Of a stretch of 5,432 nt of DNA, positions 1-5,432 are shown piece after piece; position 1 is the first letter of the stretch, and each line of letters opens with the position of its first letter. A program made the position numbers and the translations under genes. Source of the stretch: CAG-390 sp045531455 (GTDB taxonomy: Bacteria; Bacillota; Clostridia; Oscillospirales; CAG-272); assembly GCA_045531455.1 (NCBI GenBank), contig JAZSEA010000072.1:1-5432 (forward strand). The letters run 5' to 3'. A model generated the notes under the pieces. The model worked only from the letters and a program-made list of their open reading frames with translations. It was not told the DNA's origin and searched no databases.

Positions 1-332
1 CTTGCCTTGATGCTGTTCATCTCGGCAACCCATTTCAGGGCATCAGAAGCCTTTAATTCTTCGTCTATGCCGCTGTCGCGGGCAAGGTTGGCAACTATGG
101 CTTCTACCATTTCATTGGCTTGTACGTCGATTTCGTGAAGGTGTGCGTTGAGCTTACCTTCCGTGAGAAGTGTGGTGTATGTACCTCTCTTGTGTTGCTT
201 GATGTAGTCGCGGTGAAGAAGTCCGTATTTGCCGATTTTGTGTTCCTTTTGCTCTGCGATTTCGAGCATTGGATAGTATTGCTCGCCTTTAAGCTCGTAT
301 TTGATGCCGTTTTGAGTAATGTACTTTTCCAT
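1..332 (-). CDS. tnpV: TnpV family transposon-encoded protein, partial (C-terminus beyond window)
   Basis: Reading the minus strand from 332 gives 110 uninterrupted residues that run off the window edge. They match my knowledge of the TnpV family: an opening MEKYITQNGIKYELKGEQYY, then IGKYG (33-37), RGTYTTLLTEGKLN (49-62), a helical stretch with EIDVQANEMVEAIV (67-80), and ALKWVAEMNSIKA (98-110). Family members are small proteins of roughly 110-130 residues, so only the tail should be missing. TnpV proteins lie in transposons and integrative elements of Clostridia. Their biochemical role is not established, and no catalytic motif is visible. An in-frame ATG two codons upstream (338-336) is possible, but it lies only two bases from the AAAGGA at 341-346. 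The ATG at 332-330 has an eight-base spacing and is preferred. No recombinase or transposase is visible in the window, so whether this is part of an intact element is unknown. The family call is firm; the function is not. Confidence 0.85.
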   Translation of the reverse strand, partial: MEKYITQNGIKYELKGEQYYPMLEIAEQKEHKIGKYGLLHRDYIKQHKRGTYTTLLTEGKLNAHLHEIDVQANEMVEAIVANLARDSGIDEELKASDALKWVAEMNSIKA

Positions 333-340
333 AATCATAT

Positions 341-346
341 TCCTTT
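341..346 (-). promoter_or_regulatory. ribosome binding site of tnpV (decides the start)
   Basis: The minus strand reads AAAGGA here. It lies eight bases before the ATG at 332 but only two bases before the upstream in-frame ATG at 338. This spacing is the reason for choosing the downstream start. Confidence 0.7.
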
Positions 347-350
347 CGTG

Positions 351-368
351 TTACAAAATTTCTTGTAA
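351..368. repeat. short inverted repeat just upstream of tnpV
   Basis: TTACAA (351-356) and TTGTAA (363-368) are perfect inverted arms around a six-base centre. The site lies in the tnpV 5' leader, directly upstream of its ribosome binding site. It could be an operator for a dimeric regulator or a small hairpin in the leader. At six bases per arm in AT-rich DNA, chance is also possible. I found no convincing sigma-A promoter for tnpV nearby. Confidence 0.35.
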
Positions 369-454
369 ACACAAGCTTTTTCGGCACTTTTAGAATATGT
401 TTCGTCCGCCTCGGCTCTTCGCCTTTGAGTAGATCAGGTATGAACAATCCGACC

Positions 455-494
455 AAATAAGGGCAATCCGAACGAATTCGGGTTGCCCTTATTT
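455..494. repeat. long near-perfect inverted repeat (18-bp stem)
   Basis: AAATAAGGGCAA (455-466) pairs perfectly with TTGCCCTTATTT (483-494). T467 and G482 form a wobble pair, and CCGAA (468-472) pairs with TTCGG (477-481), leaving the four-base loop CGAA (473-476). The A-rich left arm and T-rich right arm give it a terminator-like shape in both directions. It lies about 120 bases upstream of the tnpV start, in the presumed leader or promoter region. It could be a bidirectional terminator, an end structure of the tnpV element, or one copy of a dispersed palindromic repeat. The window alone cannot decide between these. Confidence 0.8.
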
Positions 495-522
495 CGTTTG
501 ACTTCAATGGACGCCGAACGTC

Positions 523-547
523 TTGGTGTTCGCCCCGCGAACACCAA
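523..547. repeat. perfect inverted repeat (11-bp stem, 3-base loop)
   Basis: TTGGTGTTCGC (523-533) and GCGAACACCAA (537-547) are perfect inverted arms around CCC. No T-run follows on either strand, so it is not a standard intrinsic terminator. It sits 28 bases to the right of the longer palindrome at 455-494. An octamer, CCGACCAA, occurs on both sides of this hairpin region (449-456 and 563-570). The role is unknown. A structured end of a mobile element or a recombinase or regulator site are possibilities. Confidence 0.7.
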
Positions 548-630
548 CAATTTGCGCGCTAACCGACCAATTTCACCACTTAAACCACACAATGCGTGCA
601 AATAAACGTTCAGTCGTGTCACTCAGACAA

Positions 631-670
631 AAGAAGAAGATTCGAAAGGATCTCCTTTTTTCTTTATTTT
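631..670 (+). terminator. intrinsic terminator, rightward (first of a tandem pair)
   Basis: A 13-position stem, 631-643 with 648-660, closes on a GAAA loop (644-647). It contains two G-T wobbles and one A-C mismatch (637/654). A T-rich tail follows (661-670, TCTTTATTTT). The tail indicates plus-strand termination. The reverse direction also ends in a pyrimidine-rich run, so weak bidirectional activity is possible. No plus-strand gene is visible upstream in the window. Confidence 0.65.
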
Positions 671-682
671 ATAAGGATTTTA

Positions 683-719
683 GGGCATTTTGAAGGCCTC
701 TTCAAAATGCCCCGTTTTT
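683..719 (+). terminator. strong intrinsic terminator, rightward (second of a tandem pair)
   Basis: GGGCATTTTGAAG (683-695) and CTTCAAAATGCCC (700-712) form a perfect 13-bp stem with the loop GCCT. The tail CGTTTTT follows at 713-719. The T-run is on the plus strand, while the opposite side has only a short T-run, so the main direction is rightward. It should insulate the malQ operon from any transcription arriving from the left. Confidence 0.85.
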
Positions 720-1020
720 ATGCCTTGTTACACAGTTTTTTTAGAGGTGTTACGCAAATTAAATAGTATGTACTTATGGTATAAGTTATAATACGATTTT
801 CACTTCCTTCATTTTACTACTTCTTCTGATAAATCCGAATATAAAGCTATCGTTTATCTCCTTACTAGTAATACGCGCATCAATCCTATATATGTCTATA
901 TGTCGCAATAGCTGTAATTTTAGCTGAGTTTTCGGAATCAGCGGAACGGATTTCAACACATCAGAGATTTATCATCCCAAAATAATCTTCAGTTTATCAA
1001 TTCCAATAAAATAATAATGA
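720..1020. other. AT-rich intergenic stretch with no recognisable gene
   Basis: All six frames are broken by stops at short intervals, and no ribosome binding site is paired with a plausible start. There is a TATAAT-like hexamer at 787-792, but the sequence 17 bases upstream (TAGTAT) is a poor -35 box. A five-bp stem, GCTGA/TCAGC, occurs near 922-941. I see no tRNA, riboswitch or CRISPR structure. The last part (about 1003-1034) is rich in A and could act as an UP element for the malQ promoter. Confidence 0.6.
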
Positions 1021-1037
1021 CAAAAATAAAAAAATTG

Positions 1038-1066
1038 TTGAAATTTGCTCCGTGTAATGATATAAT
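1038..1066 (+). promoter_or_regulatory. sigma-A promoter of the malQ-pullulanase operon
   Basis: TTGAAA (1038-1043) is followed, after exactly 17 bases, by a consensus TATAAT (1061-1066). TG at 1058-1059 also makes this an extended -10 element. A-rich DNA directly upstream may serve as an UP element. The predicted start of transcription is around 1073-1076, giving a leader of about 30 bases before malQ, too short for a riboswitch. I looked for a catabolite-repression (cre) site or a LacI/MalR-type palindrome around the promoter and found no convincing one. Confidence 0.85.
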
Positions 1067-1089
1067 ATATTTAATTATGCTATAGCCGA

Positions 1090-1095
1090 AAGGAG
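1090..1095 (+). promoter_or_regulatory. ribosome binding site of malQ
   Basis: AAGGAG lies ten bases before the ATG at 1106. It is a strong Shine-Dalgarno match and supports that start. Confidence 0.8.
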
Positions 1096-1105
1096 TTAGA
1101 CTATT

Positions 1106-2596
1106 ATGAATTATACAAAAAATTTCGGATTCAAACACAAATCGGGAATCATTATGCCCGTCAGCAGTTTGCCCTCCAAATATGGCATTGGCAGCTTTGG
1201 TAAATCTGCTCACGATTTTATTGATTTTCTTGACGCCACCGCGCAGAAATGCTGGCAGGTGCTTCCTCTCAATCCCACCTCATACGGCGACAGCCCCTAT
1301 CAGTCCCCTTCATCGGTTGCGGGCAACCCTTATTTTATAGATCTTGACATCCTTGCAAAACAGGGACTTCTTACCAAAGAAGAGCTTACGATGAATCTCA
1401 ATGATTCAAAAAAGGTTGACTACGGTTGGCTTTTTAATACCAGATATACCGCTCTCCGCCTGGCTCATTCCCGCTTTACTCCAAGCAAGGAATATGCGAA
1501 ATTTGTGAAAAAGAACGCATCCTGGCTTGAAAATTACGCTCTCTTTATGGCTCTTAAGGTCAAGTATAATTACTGCCAATGGACGCTCTGGGATGAAGAG
1601 CACCGCGACTACAAAAAAGCGATCGCGCATAAGGTTGAGCACGAAACCGAAATGTCCTTTTGGCGTTGGATACAGTTTGAATTTTCAACACAGTGGCAGT
1701 CGCTTGTTGACCACGCTCATGCAAAGGGTATTATGATAATCGGCGATATGCCCATTTACGTCGCGCACGATTCGATGGACGTTTGGGCTGCACCCGAGCA
1801 GTTCCTGCTTGACGAAAACTATAATCCCAGCGTTGTTGCGGGCTGTCCCCCCGACTACTTCTCACCCGACGGTCAGCTTTGGGGCAATCCGATCTACAAT
1901 TGGGCACTTATGGAAGAGCAGGGCTTCTCCTGGTGGCTTGACAGAATCGGTTCGGCTTTCAAGCTCTATGATATTCTCCGCATTGACCACTTCCGCGGCT
2001 TTGCGGGATACTATAACATTCCCTACGGCGAGTCGACCGCCAAGAACGGCAAATGGGATTCGGCTCCCGGTATTGCGCTCTTCCGCACGGTTGCAGAAAA
2101 GTATCCCAAGGCGAAGATCATTGCCGAAGACCTCGGTCTTATCACCGACGACGTCCGTGAGCTTCTCACCGGCGGCGGTTTCCCCGGCATGAAGATGCTT
2201 CATTTCGCATTCGACGACGAAAACAACGAGTATCTTCCCAGAATGTATACCACTAAGAACTGCGTCGTATACGCATCCTCGCACGACTCGGATTGCACCC
2301 GTTCCTGGCTCAAGAACCTCGCGGGCGAATCAAAGAACCGCTTCAACCGCGAGTGTCCGAGAAACCGCGAGCAGAGCCGCACCTACGACCTCATCGAATT
2401 TGCTTTCCGCAGCATTGCAAATCTCGCAATAGTACCAATGCAGGATTATCTTGAGCTTTCAAACGAAGAAGGACGAATGAATACTCCCTCCACCGCATCC
2501 GGCAACTGGGCTTGGCGCATAAGTCCCCGATACAACACGTCAAAGCTTCGCGGCAAGATCCTCGATCTTACCACCAGAACCAAGCGCAATAAATAA
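1106..2596 (+). CDS. malQ: 4-alpha-glucanotransferase (amylomaltase, GH77)
   Basis: This enzyme transfers alpha-1,4-glucan segments between malto-oligosaccharides and releases glucose from small ones. It acts in the cytoplasm in maltodextrin or glycogen use. The 496 residues fit the compact bacterial amylomaltase length, and there is no signal peptide. GH77 landmarks appear in order: SGIIMPVSSLPSKYGIG (13-29), GDSPYQSPSSVAGNP (61-75) next to Tyr60, GDMPIYVAHDSMDVW (213-227), GCPPDYFSPDGQLWGNP (246-262), RIDHFRG (292-298) with the nucleophile Asp294, IIAEDLG (338-344) with the acid/base Glu341, and SHDSD (392-396) with the third catalytic Asp394. RMNTPSTASGNW (457-468) is the C-terminal GH77 signature. 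All three catalytic carboxylates are present. The usual GTHDND motif around the third one is changed to SSHDSD. It is first in a two-gene operon with the pullulanase, which would supply linear substrate. The identification is secure; the exact chain-length preference cannot be read. Confidence 0.96.
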   Translation: MNYTKNFGFKHKSGIIMPVSSLPSKYGIGSFGKSAHDFIDFLDATAQKCWQVLPLNPTSYGDSPYQSPSSVAGNPYFIDLDILAKQGLLTKEELTMNLNDSKKVDYGWLFNTRYTALRLAHSRFTPSKEYAKFVKKNASWLENYALFMALKVKYNYCQWTLWDEEHRDYKKAIAHKVEHETEMSFWRWIQFEFSTQWQSLVDHAHAKGIMIIGDMPIYVAHDSMDVWAAPEQFLLDENYNPSVVAGCPPDYFSPDGQLWGNPIYNWALMEEQGFSWWLDRIGSAFKLYDILRIDHFRGFAGYYNIPYGESTAKNGKWDSAPGIALFRTVAEKYPKAKIIAEDLGLITDDVRELLTGGGFPGMKMLHFAFDDENNEYLPRMYTTKNCVVYASSHDSDCTRSWLKNLAGESKNRFNRECPRNREQSRTYDLIEFAFRSIANLAIVPMQDYLELSNEEGRMNTPSTASGNWAWRISPRYNTSKLRGKILDLTTRTKRNK

Positions 2597-2605
2597 GATC
2601 AATAC

Positions 2606-2612
2606 AGAGGAG
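2606..2612 (+). promoter_or_regulatory. ribosome binding site of the pullulanase gene (decides the start)
   Basis: AGAGGAG ends one base before the ATG at 2614 but seven bases before the in-frame ATG at 2620. The downstream start is therefore preferred. It also gives a more typical lipoprotein signal, beginning MKSS. Confidence 0.7.
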
Positions 2613-2619
2613 TATGAAT

Positions 2620-5262
2620 ATGAAAAGCTCTATTCGTATTATTTCCCTGCTTCTTGTTCTGACACTTGCACTTCAGCTATTCCTTTCCTGTCAAAGTGGC
2701 GACACCACAACCGACGACACAATATGGCAGCCGCCCGCATACGAATATAGCTTGCCCATTGAGGAAGGTCATAACCAACTCACTTTCTATTGGAATCACA
2801 ACGGCAGCTACGAAAACTGCGACATCTGGATCTGGTGGGGCGACAAGGCAGGACAAGGCTACGTTTTCCACGAATGCGAATACGGTGCAAAGGTTGTCGT
2901 CAACGTTCCCGAAGGAATCGAACAAGTTGGATTTATTGTCCGCAAAGATTGCTCTGAGCCCGGCGGAAGCTCTTGGGGCAACGCTACGAAGGACTACGAT
3001 CAGGACAGATTTGCCATTATTGAAGGAAAAGAAACTGTTATCTATCTCAAATCGGGCGATGCTTCGCAATATATCAGCCAGGACGGAGGCAAAACTCTTG
3101 AAATGATTAAAAAACTCGCGCTTGCGGCACTCGTCGATGAAAAAAAGATCGAATACCGCATCACTCCCAAAGCGATCATCTCCTCTCCCGATCAGGTCAA
3201 GGTTTACGAGGGGGATCGCGAAATCGCAGTTACTTCGATTTCCACACTCGGAAGATCGGCATCCGCGGGATACATCGAGGTCGGCGAAAGCCTCGACTTG
3301 ACAAAGAATTATCGCATCTCTATTGAAGGATACGGCGCAAAAACCGTTATCCCAACCACCATATTTGACACAGACTATTTTGCCGCAAACTATCACTATG
3401 ACGGTGACGATCTCGGTGCCATTATAAACGGCTCCGGCACAACCTTTAAGGTCTGGGCTCCTACGGCTTCAAAGGTCGTTCTCAATCTCTTCACCGCGGG
3501 TAACGGAGTTGACGCATACAAGAGCGTTGATATGGTGCGCGGAGAAAAGGGTGTGTGGGCGCATACAGAAGAGTGTGGTCACGGAACATATTATACTTAT
3601 ACAGTAACCACAGCTGTCGGCACGCAGGAGGCTGTTGACCCCTACGCAAAATCTGCAGGAGTCAACGGTAAGCGTGGAATGGTCGTTGATCTTTCGCGTA
3701 CAAATCCGACCGGTTGGGGAAATGCCGCCCTCTCTTCCCCTATCTCCTCTTATTCAGAGGCGATCATTTGGGAGGTTCACGTAAGGGATTTCTCAAACAA
3801 GATATCCTCTTCCAATTATAAAGGAAAGTATCTTGCATTTACAGAAACGGGACTTGTCAACGAGCACGGAAAGTCCGTCGGTGTTGACTACCTCAAAGAG
3901 CTCGGCATAACCCACGTTCACCTTCTCCCCGTATATGACTACGCGTCGGTTGACGAAACAAAGCCCGACACGCAGTTCAACTGGGGCTATGATCCCGAGA
4001 ACTATAATGTTCCCGAGGGCAGCTATTCCACCGATCCTTACAACGGCGAAATCAGGATCAAGGAATACAAGGAGATGGTCAAGTCTCTGCACGATGCGGG
4101 GATCGGCGTGATTATGGATATGGTTTATAACCATACTTATGATGCCAACAGCTCACTCAACAAAATCGTTCCTTATTATTATTACAGATACACTAATACC
4201 GGTGTGAATTCCTCCGCAAGCGGATGCGGAAACGACACGGCATCTGAAAGATATATGTTCGGAAAGTTTATGGTCGATTCAACATCCTATTGGGTCAAGG
4301 AATATAAACTCGACGGTCTGCGCTTTGACCTTATGGGTCTGCACGACCTTGAAACCATGCAAGAGATTGAAAGTGCAGTTCATACGATCAATCCGAATGC
4401 TATTATTTACGGAGAAGGCTGGACGATGGGTGCCACCATTGACGGAAGTGCTCAGGCAAATCAAGCCAATATCTCTAAAATCACGCCTACGGGCAACGCC
4501 ATCGGCTCCATCGCAGTATTCAACGACGCCATCCGCGACGGTCTTAAGGGCAGCGTGTTTGAAAAAACGTCAAAGGGCTACATAAACGGCTCATCGAAAG
4601 CAACGCTCTCGAAGGTTCTCTTCGGAATCAAGGGCGGAGTCGGCGTTGGTGTCGGATGGTCGGTTGAGAACTCAATGGTCATCAACTATATGAGCGCGCA
4701 CGACAACAATACCCTCTGGGATAAGCTTCTTCTCTCAAATCCGACATATTCGGATGAAATGCGAAACGATATGAACAATCTCGGCGCAGCCATCCTTATG
4801 ATCTCGAAGGGAACTCCCTTCTGGCAGGCGGGTGAAGAAATGCTCCGCACCAAGGGCGGCGACGAAAACAGCTACAAGTCGAGCGATGCCGTCAACAACA
4901 TTGATTGGTCGATGCTTGCGGAAGGTACAATTCAGTACGAAACTATGCTCTACTATAAGGGTTTGATCGAGATGCGAAAAGCATACCCGATCTTTACTGA
5001 TTCGAGCAGCACCGTCACCTCGGAACAGATCGGCGACAAGGGATCGGTAGCAATCACGATCGAAGACGGCAATGGCGGAAAAGTTCTGGTAATCATCAAC
5101 CCCACCGAAACCAATTTTACGTATACTTTGAGCGGAGAATGGAATCTCATCGCAGATTCGGAACGCGCGTCATCCTCTGTGCTGGCACGCGAAAGCGGCG
5201 ATATATCTGTCGATTACATCGGAATCAGAGTATATATCAACGATGCCCTTATCAACAAATAA
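2620..5262 (+). CDS. pulA: type I pullulanase, lipoprotein (CBM41-CBM48-GH13_14)
   Basis: This enzyme hydrolyses alpha-1,6 branch links in pullulan and in amylopectin or glycogen fragments. In the 880-residue reading, residues 1-23 form a lipoprotein signal: K2, R6, a hydrophobic core (7-22) and LFLSC with the lipidated Cys24. Phe at -3 is atypical. An Asp/Thr-rich linker follows, then a CBM41 glycan-binding domain (about 50-152, with QLTFYW, DIWIWWG and VGFIVRKD). Next come a beta linker domain (about 157-250), a CBM48 domain (about 266-358, TTFKVWAPTASKVVLNLF) and the GH13 barrel (about 378-795). The barrel shows WEVHVRDFS (384-392), the pullulanase signature FNWGYDP (453-459), DMVYNHT (500-506), GLRFDLMGLHD with the nucleophile Asp570, YGEGW with the acid/base Glu599, and MSAHDNNTLWDK with the third Asp695. 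A short beta domain ends the protein. There is no LPXTG or S-layer anchor, so the lipid should be the only anchor. It lies 23 bases after malQ, with no terminator between. An alternative start at 2614 adds two residues. Confidence 0.95.
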   Translation: MKSSIRIISLLLVLTLALQLFLSCQSGDTTTDDTIWQPPAYEYSLPIEEGHNQLTFYWNHNGSYENCDIWIWWGDKAGQGYVFHECEYGAKVVVNVPEGIEQVGFIVRKDCSEPGGSSWGNATKDYDQDRFAIIEGKETVIYLKSGDASQYISQDGGKTLEMIKKLALAALVDEKKIEYRITPKAIISSPDQVKVYEGDREIAVTSISTLGRSASAGYIEVGESLDLTKNYRISIEGYGAKTVIPTTIFDTDYFAANYHYDGDDLGAIINGSGTTFKVWAPTASKVVLNLFTAGNGVDAYKSVDMVRGEKGVWAHTEECGHGTYYTYTVTTAVGTQEAVDPYAKSAGVNGKRGMVVDLSRTNPTGWGNAALSSPISSYSEAIIWEVHVRDFSNKISSSNYKGKYLAFTETGLVNEHGKSVGVDYLKELGITHVHLLPVYDYASVDETKPDTQFNWGYDPENYNVPEGSYSTDPYNGEIRIKEYKEMVKSLHDAGIGVIMDMVYNHTYDANSSLNKIVPYYYYRYTNTGVNSSASGCGNDTASERYMFGKFMVDSTSYWVKEYKLDGLRFDLMGLHDLETMQEIESAVHTINPNAIIYGEGWTMGATIDGSAQANQANISKITPTGNAIGSIAVFNDAIRDGLKGSVFEKTSKGYINGSSKATLSKVLFGIKGGVGVGVGWSVENSMVINYMSAHDNNTLWDKLLLSNPTYSDEMRNDMNNLGAAILMISKGTPFWQAGEEMLRTKGGDENSYKSSDAVNNIDWSMLAEGTIQYETMLYYKGLIEMRKAYPIFTDSSSTVTSEQIGDKGSVAITIEDGNGGKVLVIINPTETNFTYTLSGEWNLIADSERASSSVLARESGDISVDYIGIRVYINDALINK

Positions 5263-5273
5263 GTTTTCGTATA

Positions 5274-5306
5274 GCCGAAGAGAGCCGAACCCATAAGCTC
5301 TGCGGC
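5274..5306 (+). terminator. weak candidate terminator hairpin after the pullulanase
   Basis: GCCG (5274-5277) pairs with CGGC (5303-5306), and AGAGC (5281-5285) pairs with GCTCT (5297-5301). The two stems are separated by small asymmetric internal bases, and the loop is 11 bases. Only a short AT-rich tail follows (ATAAATTTTCG). The hairpin begins 12 bases after the stop codon, where an operon terminator is expected, but it is imperfect and lacks a clear T-run. Confidence 0.3.
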
Positions 5307-5341
5307 GATAAATTTTCGCGTCTTTCGGCGTGATATATCTC

Positions 5342-5359
5342 GCAAGGTTAATACCTTGC
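5342..5359. repeat. small perfect inverted repeat downstream of the operon
   Basis: GCAAGGT (5342-5348) and ACCTTGC (5353-5359) pair around TAAT. No T-run follows on either strand. With the preceding hairpin it makes up most of the structure in the 170-base tail (5263-5432). That tail has no gene with a recognisable start and could be one copy of an intergenic repeat. Confidence 0.5.
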
Positions 5360-5391
5360 TTCGCTACATCCCACCAAAATCCATCAAAAAT

Positions 5392-5432
5392 TTATTCGCC
5401 GGAGAGTGCGAAGCAGTTTTCATCGAGCAAAT
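5392..5432 (-). other. possible 3' end of a minus-strand reading frame, very weak
   Basis: The minus strand from the window edge reads LLDENCFALSGE and then a TAA at 5394-5392. This could be the last dozen residues of a gene lying mostly outside the window and converging on the operon. Twelve residues are too few to recognise a family, and the same bases may simply be non-coding repeat. Sequence to the right of the window is needed to tell. Confidence 0.15.

Noticed and set aside
120..368. Plus-strand 82-codon reading frame opposite tnpV
   Set aside because: It is the antisense of the well-supported tnpV gene, with a hydrophobic, low-complexity translation expected of an antisense frame.
289..507. 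Minus-strand 72-codon reading frame overlapping the tnpV start
   Set aside because: It overlaps the first codons of tnpV in another frame, begins inside the 455-494 palindrome and has no good ribosome binding site. I recognise no domain. It could be a frame of a repeated element but is not supported as a gene.
434..622. Minus-strand 62-codon reading frame across the hairpin block
   Set aside because: It is made mostly of the two inverted repeats, with no ribosome binding site and no recognisable family.
592..693. Plus-strand 33-codon reading frame, arginine- and lysine-rich
   Set aside because: It has no ribosome binding site, and it runs through both the first terminator hairpin and the left arm of the second. 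Its lysine-rich and phenylalanine-rich runs are explained by those purine- and T-rich stems.
764..792. Possible promoter with TATAAT at 787-792
   Set aside because: The -35 position reads TAGTAT, there is no extended -10, and no gene or leader follows for 300 bases.
1067..1105. Riboswitch or attenuator in the malQ leader
   Set aside because: The predicted leader is only about 30 bases, with no stem or terminator.
1809..2284. Overlapping open frames on both strands inside malQ
   Set aside because: They are shadows of the GC-richer middle of malQ, which carries conserved GH77 motifs in the annotated frame.
2677..3396. Minus-strand 239-codon open frame inside the pullulanase gene
   Set aside because: It is long, but it is antisense to the CBM41 and linker domains. 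No known domain is recognised, and the sense strand is plainly the coding one.

Overview
The window most likely comes from an uncultured, gut-type member of the Bacillota (class Clostridia). The reasons are strong AGGAG-type ribosome binding sites, a TTGAAA/TATAAT sigma-A promoter, a TnpV family protein (a mobile-element protein mainly known from gut Clostridia), and a one-polypeptide CBM41-CBM48-GH13 pullulanase made as a lipoprotein. No rRNA or other taxonomic marker is present, so the assignment is an inference.

Layout. Positions 1-332 (minus strand) carry tnpV, complete at its N-terminus and cut by the window edge at its C-terminus. Positions 333-1105 hold no convincing gene. The left part (about 339-720) is dense in hairpins: an 18-bp stem at 455-494, an 11-bp stem at 523-547, and two rightward-reading intrinsic terminators in tandem (631-670 and 683-719). 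The right part (about 720-1037) is AT-rich and featureless until a near-consensus promoter at 1038-1066. That promoter reads into a two-gene operon on the plus strand: malQ (1106-2596) and, 23 bases later, a pullulanase lipoprotein gene (2620-5262). The last 170 bases are non-coding or nearly so, with two modest hairpins and no strong terminator.

How the genes work together. The pullulanase has an export and lipidation signal, a glycan-binding module and an intact GH13 active site. It should debranch pullulan, glycogen or amylopectin fragments at the outer face of the membrane. MalQ has no signal peptide and should act in the cytoplasm, disproportionating the linear malto-oligosaccharides that result. 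No transporter, glycogen phosphorylase or regulator is visible, so the import step must be encoded elsewhere. tnpV points the other way and appears to belong to an unrelated mobile or decayed mobile segment.

I do not see a new biological system here. The points most worth a second look are the hairpin-rich segment between tnpV and the operon, with its terminators that have no visible gene to terminate, the possible dispersed repeat after the pullulanase, and a changed active-site motif in MalQ.
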